Shown in pieces: positions 7,421 through 15,319 of a stretch of 64,000 nucleotides of DNA. Below the pieces are notes generated by a model. That model saw only the letters and a program-made list of their open reading frames with translations, was not told where the DNA came from and made no database searches. Made by a program: the position numbers and the translations under genes. How positions within the stretch are numbered: the stretch's first letter is position 1; each line of letters starts with the position of its first letter. The stretch is from Rhizobium sp. BT03 (lineage in GTDB: Bacteria; Pseudomonadota; Alphaproteobacteria; Rhizobiales; Rhizobiaceae), in assembly GCF_030053155.1 (NCBI RefSeq), contig NZ_CP125640.1:2046001-2110000 (forward strand). Direction: 5' to 3'.

Positions 7421-9946
7421 TCAGGCCAGCGCTTCGGCGATCAGATCGTCCGCCGCTTCGGCGAGCAATGCGTCATGGGCCTCGCCCGGCACCGCCTCGC
7501 GTCCGATCTCCAGCATCACCGGCACGGCGAGCGGAGAAATATGATCGAGCGGGCGATGGGTGATGTGGCCCCTGATTCGCATCAGCATATCGCCAAGTCG
7601 GCTTATATCCAAAAGTCCGGTCGCCGCATCCTGCCGCGTCGCCTGCAAGAGGATGTGATCCGGCTCGTGGCTGCGCAGCACGTCATAGATCAGATCGGCC
7701 GACACGGTAATCTGGCGGCCGCTCTTTTCCTTGCCGGGATGGCGGCGTTCGATCAAGCCTGCAATCACGGCGCAATTGCGGAAGGTGCGTTTCAACAGGA
7801 AGGATTCGTTGAGCCAGGCCTCGAGATCATCACCCAGCATGTCGGCGTCGAAGAGGTCGGAAAGGTTGAGCCGGCCGTTGCCGATCATCAGGCCCATATC
7901 CTCCAGGCCCCAGATGGCGAGCGAATAATCGGTGGCAACGAAACCGAGCGGCTTGGTGCCCGCCCGGTCCAGCCGGCGCGTCAGCAGCATGCCGAGCGTC
8001 TGATGGGCGAGACGGCCCTCGAAGGGATAGGCGACCATATAGAAGCGGCTGCCGCGCGGGAAGGTTTCGATCAGGAACTCGTCGCGCTTCGGCAGCATCG
8101 ACTTGTCCTGTTGCAGCGACAGCCAGTCGCGCACCTGATCCGGCAGTTGGCGCCAGCGGTCGGGATCGGCAATCATCGCCCGCACCTGTTCGGCGAGATA
8201 AGTCGACAGCGGGAATTTGCCGCCGGCATAGGAGGGGATCTTCGCATCGAGGGAAAAGGCCTGCGAGGCCAGGCATTCATTTTCGCGGATGCCCTCGAAG
8301 CGCAGCACCTTGCCTGAAAAAATGAAGGTATCGCCCGGCGACAATTGCTCGAGGAAATATTCCTCGACCTTCCCCAGCGTCGCGCCGCCGCGGCCGATCC
8401 GGCCGCCCTCGCCGCGCTTGACCATGCGGATATTCAGCATCGGGCTTTCGACGATGGTGCCGAGGTTGAGGCGATATTGCTGGGCGACCGCGGGATTGGA
8501 AACGCGCCAGCGACCCTCCTTCGTCTTGCGGATGCGGGCATAACGCTCATAGGTCCTGAGCGCATAGCCGCCGGTTGCGACGAAATCGACGACGCGCTCG
8601 AAGGTCTCCCAGGTGAGATCGGCATAGGGCGAGGCGCTGGTGATCTCGTCATAAAGTTCCAGCATGTCGAAGGGTTCGGCGCAAGCCATGCCGAGCACGT
8701 GCTGGGCGAGCACGTCGAGCGCGCCGCGGCCGACCGGCGGGGTATCCTGGGCGCCGAGATAATTGGCGTCGAGGGCGGCCTGGCACTCCATGACCTCGAA
8801 ACGGTTGGCCGGCACGAGGATCGCCTTCGACGGCTCGTCCATACGGTGATTGGCACGGCCGATGCGTTGGGCAAGACGCGACGCCCCCTTCGGCGCGCCG
8901 ACATGGATGACGAGATCGACATCGCCCCAGTCGATACCGAGATCGAGTGTCGAAGTGGCGACGACGGCGCGAAGCCGGTTTTCGGCCATCGCCGCCTCGA
9001 CCTTGCGGCGCTGGGCGACATCGAGCGAACCGTGGTGGAGGGCGATCGGCAGGTTGTCGTCATTGATCGTCCAGAGTTCCCGGAAGAGCATCTCGGCCTG
9101 GCTGCGGGTATTGACGAAGAGCAGTGTCGTCTGGTGGTCGAGGAGCTTGGTGTAGACATCGGGAATGGCATATTTGGCGGAATGGCCGGCCCAGGGAATG
9201 CGCTCTTCGGTGGACAGGATCGAGATATTGGGCTTGGCGCCGCCTTCGACGACGACGAGGCCGGCATGATGCTCCCTGCCCTCCTGCCCGCTACCCTCCT
9301 GTTGGGCGACCAGCCATTTCTGCAGATCCATCGGTTCGGCGACGGTCGCCGACAGGCCGATGGTCTGGAGGCCGGGGGCAAGCCTGCGCAGGCGGGCAAG
9401 GCCGAGCGACAGCATATGGCCGCGCTTGGAGGTGACGAGCGAATGCAGCTCGTCGAGCACCACATATTTCAGATCCTTGAAGAAGCGCTCGGCCTCGCGG
9501 TTGGCGAGAAGCAGCGCGACCTGCTCGGGCGTCGTCAGCAGAATATCCGGCGGATTGAGCTTCTGGCGCTGGCGCTTGGCGTTCGGCGTATCGCCGGTGC
9601 GGTTTTCGACGGTGACCGGCAGGCCCATTTCCGCGACCGGCTTCATCAGATTGCGCTCGATGTCGATCGCCAGCGCCTTCAGCGGCGAGACATAGAGCGT
9701 ATGAATGCCGGTGAAGGCGGAGCCCGGCGGAATGCGGCCGCGGCGGGTGAGATCGGTGAGCGACGGCAGAAAACCGGCAAGCGTCTTGCCGGCGCCGGTC
9801 GGCGCAATCAGCAGCGTGCTTTCGCCGGCCTCGGCGCGGGCAAGCAGCTCCAGCTGATGGGCACGCGGCCGCCAGCCCTTTTCCGCAAACCAGCGGGCAA
9901 AGGCGGCAGGCAGCAAAGGGCGGGCTTCGGAATCGATCTGGTCCAC
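7421..9946 (-). CDS. Ligase-associated DNA damage response DEXH box helicase (Lhr family)
   Basis: 841 residues. Superfamily-2 helicase motifs are clear: Walker A LLIAPTGAGKTLAGFLPSL near residue 45-65, motif II VVLDELHSLV near 165, motif III GLSATVAEP, and C-terminal VATSTLDLGIDWGDVDLVIH and QRIGRANHRMD. A C-terminal Lhr-type domain follows. Lhr-family enzymes translocate 3' to 5' on single-stranded DNA and act in repair; this short form is the one seen with PdeM. It is first in a two-gene minus-strand unit with pdeM. The start MDQIDSEARPLLPAAFARWF is in line with the family, whose N-terminus lies close to the FARWF..G..PR.HQ motif. Confidence 0.9.
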   Translation of the reverse strand: MDQIDSEARPLLPAAFARWFAEKGWRPRAHQLELLARAEAGESTLLIAPTGAGKTLAGFLPSLTDLTRRGRIPPGSAFTGIHTLYVSPLKALAIDIERNLMKPVAEMGLPVTVENRTGDTPNAKRQRQKLNPPDILLTTPEQVALLLANREAERFFKDLKYVVLDELHSLVTSKRGHMLSLGLARLRRLAPGLQTIGLSATVAEPMDLQKWLVAQQEGSGQEGREHHAGLVVVEGGAKPNISILSTEERIPWAGHSAKYAIPDVYTKLLDHQTTLLFVNTRSQAEMLFRELWTINDDNLPIALHHGSLDVAQRRKVEAAMAENRLRAVVATSTLDLGIDWGDVDLVIHVGAPKGASRLAQRIGRANHRMDEPSKAILVPANRFEVMECQAALDANYLGAQDTPPVGRGALDVLAQHVLGMACAEPFDMLELYDEITSASPYADLTWETFERVVDFVATGGYALRTYERYARIRKTKEGRWRVSNPAVAQQYRLNLGTIVESPMLNIRMVKRGEGGRIGRGGATLGKVEEYFLEQLSPGDTFIFSGKVLRFEGIRENECLASQAFSLDAKIPSYAGGKFPLSTYLAEQVRAMIADPDRWRQLPDQVRDWLSLQQDKSMLPKRDEFLIETFPRGSRFYMVAYPFEGRLAHQTLGMLLTRRLDRAGTKPLGFVATDYSLAIWGLEDMGLMIGNGRLNLSDLFDADMLGDDLEAWLNESFLLKRTFRNCAVIAGLIERRHPGKEKSGRQITVSADLIYDVLRSHEPDHILLQATRQDAATGLLDISRLGDMLMRIRGHITHRPLDHISPLAVPVMLEIGREAVPGEAHDALLAEAADDLIAEALA

Positions 9947-9994
9947 GCCCTGAAGGTAGTGAAAGCTCAGGGAAAGAGAAGAGCGGCCCTCTCC

Positions 9995-10627
9995 TCAGAC
10001 TGCGATATACCGGTCCTTGCGGTGGTTGATGGCGAGCGTGAGGTTGAACACGATGGCGCCGAGCACGGAGCAGGCGATGATCGAGGGGCTGGCGACCAGG
10101 AAGGAGAGCGCCAGGATGATGCAGTCGAAGCCGAGCTGGACGAGGCCGGCGCGCCAGCCGAGACGATCCTGGATATAGAGGGCGAGAATGCCGATGCCGC
10201 CGAGGCTGGCACGGTGGCGGAAGAGCGCCAGCATGCCGGCGCCGATGACAAGGCCGCCGAAGAGCGCCCCGGCAATAGGATTGACGTGCCCGATGCCGAT
10301 GAAGCCCGGCACGAATTCGGACAGCACCGAGGTCAGCGCGATGGCGGCGAAGGTCTTGATGGTGAAGGCAGGCCCCATGCGGCGGAAGGCGAGATAATAG
10401 AAGGGCAGGTTCACGGCAAAGAAGCAGAGGCCGAAGCTGAAGCCGGTCGCGTAATGGGCGAGGAAGGCGAGACCGGCCGTGCCGCCGGCAAGCAGCCCCG
10501 CGCCGGAGAGCAGCGATACGCCGAGCACGGCGAGCATGCTGCCGGCGACGATGCCCTGGGCGTCGTCGAACAGCGAGTGGCGGTCGGCGCTGGAGTTCAG
10601 AAGGCCTGTGAAGGCGTTGGCTGCCAT
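9995..10627 (-). CDS. YitT family membrane protein (copy 1)
   Basis: 210 residues with five or six hydrophobic segments, for example MLAVLGVSLLSGAGLLAGGTAGLAFL near the N-terminus and the late motif ASLGGIGILALYIQDRLG. It ends NHRKDRYIAV. The start ATG at 10627 has a good ribosome site (GGGGAAGATC). YitT/DUF161 proteins are inner-membrane proteins of unknown transport role. A close paralogue lies at 12606-13241, with identical stretches such as AFTIKTF and RHRASLGG. It is divergent from the Rrf2 gene and shares about 130 bases of upstream DNA with it, so the same repressor could control both. Confidence 0.8.
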   Translation of the reverse strand: MAANAFTGLLNSSADRHSLFDDAQGIVAGSMLAVLGVSLLSGAGLLAGGTAGLAFLAHYATGFSFGLCFFAVNLPFYYLAFRRMGPAFTIKTFAAIALTSVLSEFVPGFIGIGHVNPIAGALFGGLVIGAGMLALFRHRASLGGIGILALYIQDRLGWRAGLVQLGFDCIILALSFLVASPSIIACSVLGAIVFNLTLAINHRKDRYIAV

Positions 10628-10702
10628 GATCTTCCCCTGTCGTTTTTCCCGTTTCTATCCGCCGTCGGGAGAAAGGCAAGCCGCCAGCCGTAAGGTCTGC
10701 TC

Positions 10703-10738
10703 TTGACAGCCGATATAATCATGGATATCTTTTATCCA
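10703..10738 (+). promoter_or_regulatory. Promoter and likely autoregulatory operator of the Rrf2 gene
   Basis: TTGACA at 10703-10708, a 17-base spacer and TATCTT at 10726-10731 form a good sigma-70-type promoter. An inverted repeat TGGATA-N5-TATCCA (10722-10727 and 10733-10738) lies exactly on the -10 box. An operator here would block polymerase, as expected for an autorepressing Rrf2 protein. The promoter parts are seen directly; the operator role is inferred. Confidence 0.6.
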
Positions 10739-10757
10739 CGATTAGGAGATTGCCTCG

Positions 10758-11258
10758 ATGAAGATGAGCGATGGCGTCGAGCAGGCCATTCACAGCGTTG
10801 CGATGCTTTCCGGCCTTTCCGAGGGCGGCGTGCTGTCGGCCGCAGCCCTGGCGGAATTCCACGGTGTGTCGACGAGCTATCTGCTGAAACATCTGCAGGC
10901 GCTGTCCGGCGCCGGCATCCTCGATACCGTGCCGGGGCCGAAAGGCGGATATCGGCTGGCGAAGGCAGCGGAAGAGATTTCGCTGCTCGATATCCTGCTC
11001 GCGGTCGAAGGACCGGCACCGGCGTTCCGCTGCGCCGAAATCCGCCAGCGCGGGCCGAACCCGGTTTCCGACCGCTTCTTCGCCAAGCCCTGCAACATCA
11101 GCGCGGCGATGCTGCGGGCCGAACGGGTCTACCGGGCCGAACTCGCCAAGACCAGCATTGCCGATCTCGGCATCGAATTGAATGCCCTCGACGATGGATC
11201 GATCGCAGCCCGAGGCTGCGCCTTCCTTGAAATCCACGAACGCAAGACGGCTCGCTGA
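10758..11258 (+). CDS. Rrf2 family transcriptional regulator
   Basis: 166 residues. The N-terminal winged helix reads GVEQAIHSVAMLSGL..GGVLSAAALAEFHGVSTSYLLKHLQAL, followed by the family wing PGPKGGYRLAKAAEEISLLDILLAVEG. Rrf2 proteins sense redox state, nitric oxide or Fe-S clusters, often through three cysteines. Here cysteines occur at FRCAEI, KPCNIS and RGCAFL, spaced more widely than in IscR/NsrR, so a cluster is possible but unproven. The start at 10758 has AGGAG upstream. It is followed after 21 bases by an AhpD-like protein, a pairing that suggests control of a peroxide or disulfide response. Confidence 0.88.
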   Translation: MKMSDGVEQAIHSVAMLSGLSEGGVLSAAALAEFHGVSTSYLLKHLQALSGAGILDTVPGPKGGYRLAKAAEEISLLDILLAVEGPAPAFRCAEIRQRGPNPVSDRFFAKPCNISAAMLRAERVYRAELAKTSIADLGIELNALDDGSIAARGCAFLEIHERKTAR

Positions 11259-11279
11259 GCCCTATCAAAGGAGAAAGAC

Positions 11280-11741
11280 ATGCAACCGCGTTTCAATTTC
11301 GCCAAAGCCGCCCCCGATGCCTACAAGGCGGTCGCCGCACTCGAGCAATATGTCCAGACCAGCGGGCTGGAGCGCCGCTTCATCCACCTGATCAAACTGC
11401 GCGCCTCGCAGATCAACGGCTGCGCCTATTGCGTCGACATGCATGTGAAGGAAGCCCGCCATGACGGGCTCAGCGAGCAGTGGATCAACCTGATGTGCGT
11501 CTGGCGGGAATCGCCGATCTATGACGCCCGCGAACGCGCGCTGCTCGGCTGGGTCGATGCGGTGACCAACCTTGCCAAGTCAGGCGCACCGGATGCCGAT
11601 TATGAGGCGCTGAAGGCGCATTTCTCCGAGGAGGAAATGACCAAGATCACCGTGGCGATCGGCGCGATCAACATCTGGAACCGTCTTGCCGTCGGCTTCC
11701 GCTCGCAGCATCCGATCGATGCGGCGGTGAAAGCGGCTTGA
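11280..11741 (+). CDS. Carboxymuconolactone decarboxylase / AhpD-like protein
   Basis: 153 residues with the AhpD redox motif at Cys48-x-x-Cys51-x-x-x-His55 (INGCAYCVDMHVKEAR). That makes an alkylhydroperoxidase-type thiol activity more likely than muconolactone decarboxylation. The helical segment GLERRFIHLIKLRASQ precedes it and YDARERALLGWVDAVT follows, both typical of the AhpD/CMD fold. Start ATG at 11280 has AAAGGAGAAAGAC immediately upstream. It is co-directional with and 21 bases downstream of the Rrf2 gene, so probably the regulated effector of that two-gene unit. Confidence 0.88.
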   Translation: MQPRFNFAKAAPDAYKAVAALEQYVQTSGLERRFIHLIKLRASQINGCAYCVDMHVKEARHDGLSEQWINLMCVWRESPIYDARERALLGWVDAVTNLAKSGAPDADYEALKAHFSEEEMTKITVAIGAINIWNRLAVGFRSQHPIDAAVKAA

Positions 11742-12076
11742 GGCCGTCGAGGCCACACGGCACCGCGTAGAACCAGGAAGTGTGACGTGTCATCCGCTGC
11801 ATCGACGGCGAGTTTGGCAAAACAGGCCCCCACTCTCCGTCATCCCAGGCCTTGAGCCTGGGATCCATGGCCCCGTCTGACGGCGGCCGGCGTGGATCCT
11901 CGGGTCAAGCCCGAGGATGACGGAGTGTGGGGTGGTTTGTGGCGCAGGACAGCGAGGAATCGGGGCGGGGTAGCGATTTTTACGTGGGGCTTCACAGATC
12001 TATCTGCCCTACGGGCGCCTTTATGATGGCATCCCCAACAACCGACCCGATAAATTCGGGTCGGTTGAATATACGG
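11742..12076. repeat. Intergenic palindromic repeat (11830-11930) in a gene-free gap
   Basis: The gap holds no convincing gene on either strand. Within it, CACTCTCCGTCATCC at 11831 reads toward GGATGACGGAGTGTG at 11915-11929 in inverse orientation. Internal hairpins CCCAGGC-CTTGA-GCCTGGG and CCTCGGG-TCAA-GCCCGAGG are nested in it. This is another rhizobial mobile palindrome family, different from the RIME-like one. The hairpins may terminate the Rrf2-AhpD transcript. Confidence 0.6.
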
Positions 12077-12244
12077 TCACTCGTAATTCGGAGTGGCTCT
12101 CACGGCAACGGCGTCAGGCGATGAGCCCGAAAGGTCGATGCTGTTGAAGAGGTCGCGGACGACTTTCGCGATTTCCTCTGCGGAAGCGCCCTTGGCGTAT
12201 TCTTCCTGCATGCGGCGTCTCACAAGCTTTTCCAAATCTGACAT
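12077..12244 (-). CDS. Small hypothetical protein (55 aa)
   Basis: A short reading frame on the minus strand from ATG at 12244 to TGA at 12077. It begins MSDLEKLVRRRMQEEYAKG and ends RATPNYE. A strong ribosome site, GAGGTGAG, lies 4-11 bases before the ATG. The N-terminal 35 residues look like an amphipathic helix pair (ASAEEIAKVVRDLFNSIDL). I do not recognise a family. The good ribosome site and ordinary protein-like composition argue for a real gene; it stands alone between repeat-rich gaps. Confidence 0.5.
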   Translation of the reverse strand: MSDLEKLVRRRMQEEYAKGASAEEIAKVVRDLFNSIDLSGSSPDAVAVRATPNYE

Positions 12245-12431
12245 AACTCACCTCATCAAATCCGGCGCAGGAAGAAGTATCGCGCCGGGACTGGTCACAG
12301 GCAAGTTACGTTTTGTTTAGAATGGGTTACGGATTTGTAATGTCAGAGCTTGGCGTGTGTCGCGGGCCCTGAGAGAACTGCCATTTATCCGGTTCGGGCA
12401 GGGCGATTAGCGATGGCGTGCCGTGTGGTTT

Positions 12432-12571
12432 GCCCCTCACCCTAACCCTCTCCCCGTAAAACGGGGAGAGGGGACGTGCCCTACGAGATGTGTGCGAGGG
12501 ACGGAGAGGTTGCGGCCATCCTCCTTCGCCCCGTTTACGGGGAGAAGGTGCCGGCAGGCGGATGAGGGGCA
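12432..12571. repeat. RIME-like intergenic element, copy 1
   Basis: Begins GCCCCTCACCCTAACCCTCT and ends with the inverse of the other element boundary, GCGGATGAGGGGC. Two internal hairpins are built on CTCCCCGTAAAACGGGGAG and CCCCGTTTACGGGG. The same architecture recurs at least seven more times in this window. The rest of the 12245-12605 gap shows no gene; the 55-residue gene's promoter should be in 12245-12420. Confidence 0.8.
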
Positions 12572-12605
12572 AATCACACGCGGATACGGGGCTTGGGACA
12601 CCACC

Positions 12606-13241
12606 CTACAGCGCAATGTACCTGTCGGCGCGGTGGTTGATGGCGACGAAGAGGTTGAGGACGACGGCGCCGAGGACGGAATAGAAGACGGTGGGCGGCG
12701 TGGTGACGAGGAAAGCGGCGGCGAGGACGCAGAGGTCGATGGCGAGCTGGACGAGGCCGGCGCGGATGCCGAAGCGCTCCTGCAGATAGACGCCGAGAAT
12801 GCCGACGCCGCCGAGGCTGGCGCGGTGGCGATAGAGCGCCAGCGCCCCGAAGCCGAGCAGCAGGCCGCCAAGAAGGGCCGCCCAGGCCGGATGGATGCTG
12901 GAAATGGAGAAGAAGCGCGACTGCACATCAGATAGCACCGAGGTCAGGCCGATGGCGATGAAGGTCTTGATGGTGAAAGCCATGCCGAGTCGCTTCCACG
13001 ACAGCCAGAAGAACGGCAGGTTGAGCAGGAAGAAGGCAAGGCCGAAATTGACGCCGAAAGCATAATGCAGAAGGAAGGCCACACCGGCGGTGCTGCCTGT
13101 CAGAAGCCCGGCGCTGGCGAGTACGTAGAGGCCAAGGGCCGCGACGAGGCTGCCGGAGAAGATGCCCTGCACGTCTTCGGCCGGGGCATGGCGCGTGGCG
13201 CTGGTATTCCAGAAGCCGAGGGCATTGATGAGCTGTGTCAT
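12606..13241 (-). CDS. YitT family membrane protein (copy 2)
   Basis: 211 residues, the paralogue of the protein at 9995-10627. The two align along their whole length, share AFTIKTF, ALTSVLS/GLTSVLS and RHRASLGG blocks, and both end DRYIA plus one hydrophobic residue. Five or six membrane segments are visible. The ATG at 13241 has GGAGA eight bases upstream and is preferred over a TTG at 13256. It lies on the same strand as copy 1, about 2 kb away across the Rrf2-AhpD unit. Its function is unknown, as for the family. Confidence 0.8.
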   Translation of the reverse strand: MTQLINALGFWNTSATRHAPAEDVQGIFSGSLVAALGLYVLASAGLLTGSTAGVAFLLHYAFGVNFGLAFFLLNLPFFWLSWKRLGMAFTIKTFIAIGLTSVLSDVQSRFFSISSIHPAWAALLGGLLLGFGALALYRHRASLGGVGILGVYLQERFGIRAGLVQLAIDLCVLAAAFLVTTPPTVFYSVLGAVVLNLFVAINHRADRYIAL

Positions 13242-13451
13242 GTCGCCAGTCTCCAACAGCAGACGCGTTCGGGAACACGCCCGGGAAAAACCGGACGCGG
13301 TGGATTTTCGAATGTGAAATGAACAGGATCGCCCGGCGTCTTATCGCCGCGCTCTCTGCGGATATCCGCGCAATATCAGTCTTTTCGTGCGCCGATCAAG
13401 CGGAATAGGTAAGCAATGCTGTCCTATTTAAAAATCGCAAGAAACATTCGC

Positions 13452-14384
13452 TCAGGCCGGCTTGCGCGTAAGGAACAGAATGCCGGCAACCGGTTTGCCG
13501 CCATCTTTGCGAATGACCGTCTTGACGATGTCGAGAATTTCGAAGCCGTGGCGGGCAAGCAGCATCTTCACATAGGCTTCCGAATGGGCATACCGCAGCG
13601 ACGGCGCCAGGTGGAAACCCCCGCTGTCGCCTGCATCCTCGACGGAAAAGGCGATGTCGGCGCCTGATGCGGCGAGGTCTTCGATGATGGCAAAGACGCT
13701 TTCGAGATTGCCGAGATACATCAGTACGTCGGCTGCCGTCACCAGGTCGGCGCGATGGCGCGCGGCATCGGAAAACAGGCCGGAGAGATCTGGCGCAAGC
13801 GAGAGATCGGCCTGGGCGAGGTGATCATACACCCCCTTCTCGGCGGCTTTGGCCAGCATGTTCTGCGAGAGGTCGAAGCCTTCGAGGCGGTCGACGCCGG
13901 CGCGTATTTCCGGGCCGAGCAGGCCGGTGCCGCAGCCGAGATCGACGGCGCATGCGTAATGCCTGCCGGTGGAAGCGACGAGGGCTGCGAGCTTTTGCGG
14001 GACGGTGTAGTCGAGTTTTTCGACGAGCGCCGATTCGAAACGGTCGGCATAGTCGTCGAACAGGCGCTCGACATAGCGGCTCGGCGGCCGGTCGGGTGTC
14101 GCGGCGTCGCCGAGAAGGGCAAGCTTGAGGGCAGCGCCGAAAATGTCTTCAGGATCGAGGGCAAGCGTGTTGCGATAGGCTTCGATCGCGGCTTCGCCCC
14201 TGCCCGCCTTTTCGCGATAGCTGGCAAGGCGATACCAGCCGGCCGCCCAGCCGGGCACGAGTTCGAGGGCCTGCTCCATCAGCTCGGCCGCGGCTTCCGG
14301 CTCGCCGCCCTCGTCGAGCATGCGGGCATAATCGGCGCGGCGGTCGGCAATGACGTCGCCTGAGGAAAGCTGGTGGGGCTGCAT
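13452..14384 (-). CDS. TPR-containing SAM-dependent methyltransferase
   Basis: 310 residues. The N-terminal third has two or three TPR-like helical repeats (GEPEAAAELMEQALELVPGW, GRGEAAIEAYRNTLALDP). The C-terminal part is a class I methyltransferase, with motif I ACAVDLGCGTGLLGPEIR, a post-I acidic residue in LEGFDLSQNML, and motif IV-like LVTAADVLMYLGNL. The start ATG at 14384 gives MQPHQLSSGDVI. An in-frame ATG 24 bases upstream (14408) is possible. The substrate is not apparent. TPR fused to this methyltransferase type is common in rhizobia and annotated only generally. Confidence 0.8.
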   Translation of the reverse strand: MQPHQLSSGDVIADRRADYARMLDEGGEPEAAAELMEQALELVPGWAAGWYRLASYREKAGRGEAAIEAYRNTLALDPEDIFGAALKLALLGDAATPDRPPSRYVERLFDDYADRFESALVEKLDYTVPQKLAALVASTGRHYACAVDLGCGTGLLGPEIRAGVDRLEGFDLSQNMLAKAAEKGVYDHLAQADLSLAPDLSGLFSDAARHRADLVTAADVLMYLGNLESVFAIIEDLAASGADIAFSVEDAGDSGGFHLAPSLRYAHSEAYVKMLLARHGFEILDIVKTVIRKDGGKPVAGILFLTRKPA

Positions 14385-14525
14385 AATTAGACCTTGGTTT
14401 GCCCGCATTTGGCGGCGGCCACAAAAAAACTCAAGTCCTATTTCAGAGGCGAAGCGGCCAATTCCGGAAAGGGCTTGCGGGCAGAACGCGGCAACCTTAT
14501 TCCAAGGGCAAACAGGAGATGGCGC

Positions 14526-14792
14526 ATGTCCGATCAGGTGAACAGGTTCCTCGGCGATTCCTTCGCCCGCACAGTGATAAAGCTTGTCGTCGTGTCGCTG
14601 ATCGTCGGTTTCGTCATGACCGTCTTCGGCCTGACGCCGTGGAACATCATCTATGGATTCCGGGATTTCATCCTGGAAATCTGGCATCGGGGTTTTTCGG
14701 CGCTCGGGCGCGTCGGCGACTATCTCCTGCTCGGGGCGACGATCGTCATCCCGCTCTTCGTCATCCTTCGCCTTTTCAGCTATCGCCGGTAA
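14526..14792 (+). CDS. Small two-span membrane protein (DUF6460-like)
   Basis: 88 residues starting MSDQVNRFLGDSFARTVIK, with AGGAG nine bases before the ATG. Two hydrophobic segments, VIKLVVVSLIVGFVMTVFGL (about 17-37) and YLLLGATIVIPLFVILRLF (about 65-84), flank a short loop. From memory it resembles the DUF6460 family of small alphaproteobacterial inner-membrane proteins; function unknown. Its stop is one base from the start of the CAP-domain lipoprotein, so the two are probably co-transcribed. Confidence 0.7.
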   Translation: MSDQVNRFLGDSFARTVIKLVVVSLIVGFVMTVFGLTPWNIIYGFRDFILEIWHRGFSALGRVGDYLLLGATIVIPLFVILRLFSYRR

Positions 14793-14793
14793 C

Positions 14794-15291
14794 ATGACAT
14801 CGATCGACCTTTCCAGGCGCAGCCTGCTCATCCTTTCCGGACTTTCGCTTGCCGCCGGCATTGCCGGCTGCACCACCACCCCGCGCCTTGCCGGCACGCC
14901 CTCGAACGGCGAGGACGAGACGGCGAGCGTGCTGCCGCTCGTCAACCAGCTGCGGGCGAAGAACGGCCTGCCGCCGCTTAGCTCCGATCCGGCGGCGAGC
15001 ACGGCCGCGCTCTTCCAGGCCAAACGCATGGCGAGCGCGGGCAAGATGGCGCATCTGATGGGGCTGACCGACAGTTTCGGCGCCCGCGTCAAGGCGAGCG
15101 GCGTGCGGCTGCCGGCGGCTGAGAATATCGCCTCCGGCCAGCAGAGCGTCGATGCGGTGGTGACCGCCTGGATCAACTCGCCGCATCATCTGGAAAACAT
15201 GCTCGGGCGTTATGACGGCCTCGGCGTCGCCGTCGCCCATAATGCATCTTCCCGCAACCTGCCCTATTGGGCCATGGTGCTTTCCAGCTGA
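14794..15291 (+). CDS. CAP-domain (SCP/PR1-like) lipoprotein
   Basis: 165 residues. The N-terminus MTSIDLSRRSLLILSGLSLAAGIAGC has twin arginines and a lipobox (GIAGC). The mature part is a CAP domain: LVNQLRAKNGLPPLSSDP, the histidine motif KMAHLMGLTDSFGARV, ENIASGQQSVDAVVTAWINSPHHLENML, and a C-terminal WAMVLSS strand. Bacterial CAP proteins of this type are secreted and of unclear activity. The gene starts one base after the stop of the preceding small membrane-protein gene. The start sits inside the likely coupling region, with no strong separate ribosome site. Confidence 0.82.
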   Translation: MTSIDLSRRSLLILSGLSLAAGIAGCTTTPRLAGTPSNGEDETASVLPLVNQLRAKNGLPPLSSDPAASTAALFQAKRMASAGKMAHLMGLTDSFGARVKASGVRLPAAENIASGQQSVDAVVTAWINSPHHLENMLGRYDGLGVAVAHNASSRNLPYWAMVLSS

Positions 15292-15319
15292 GGCGATTCG
15301 GCCTCGAGATCAGGCCGTC

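Noticed and set aside
8345..10693. A 782-codon plus-strand frame across the helicase gene
   Set aside because: Antisense to the Lhr-family helicase, whose motifs are intact; it also runs through the first YitT gene and has no recognisable domain.
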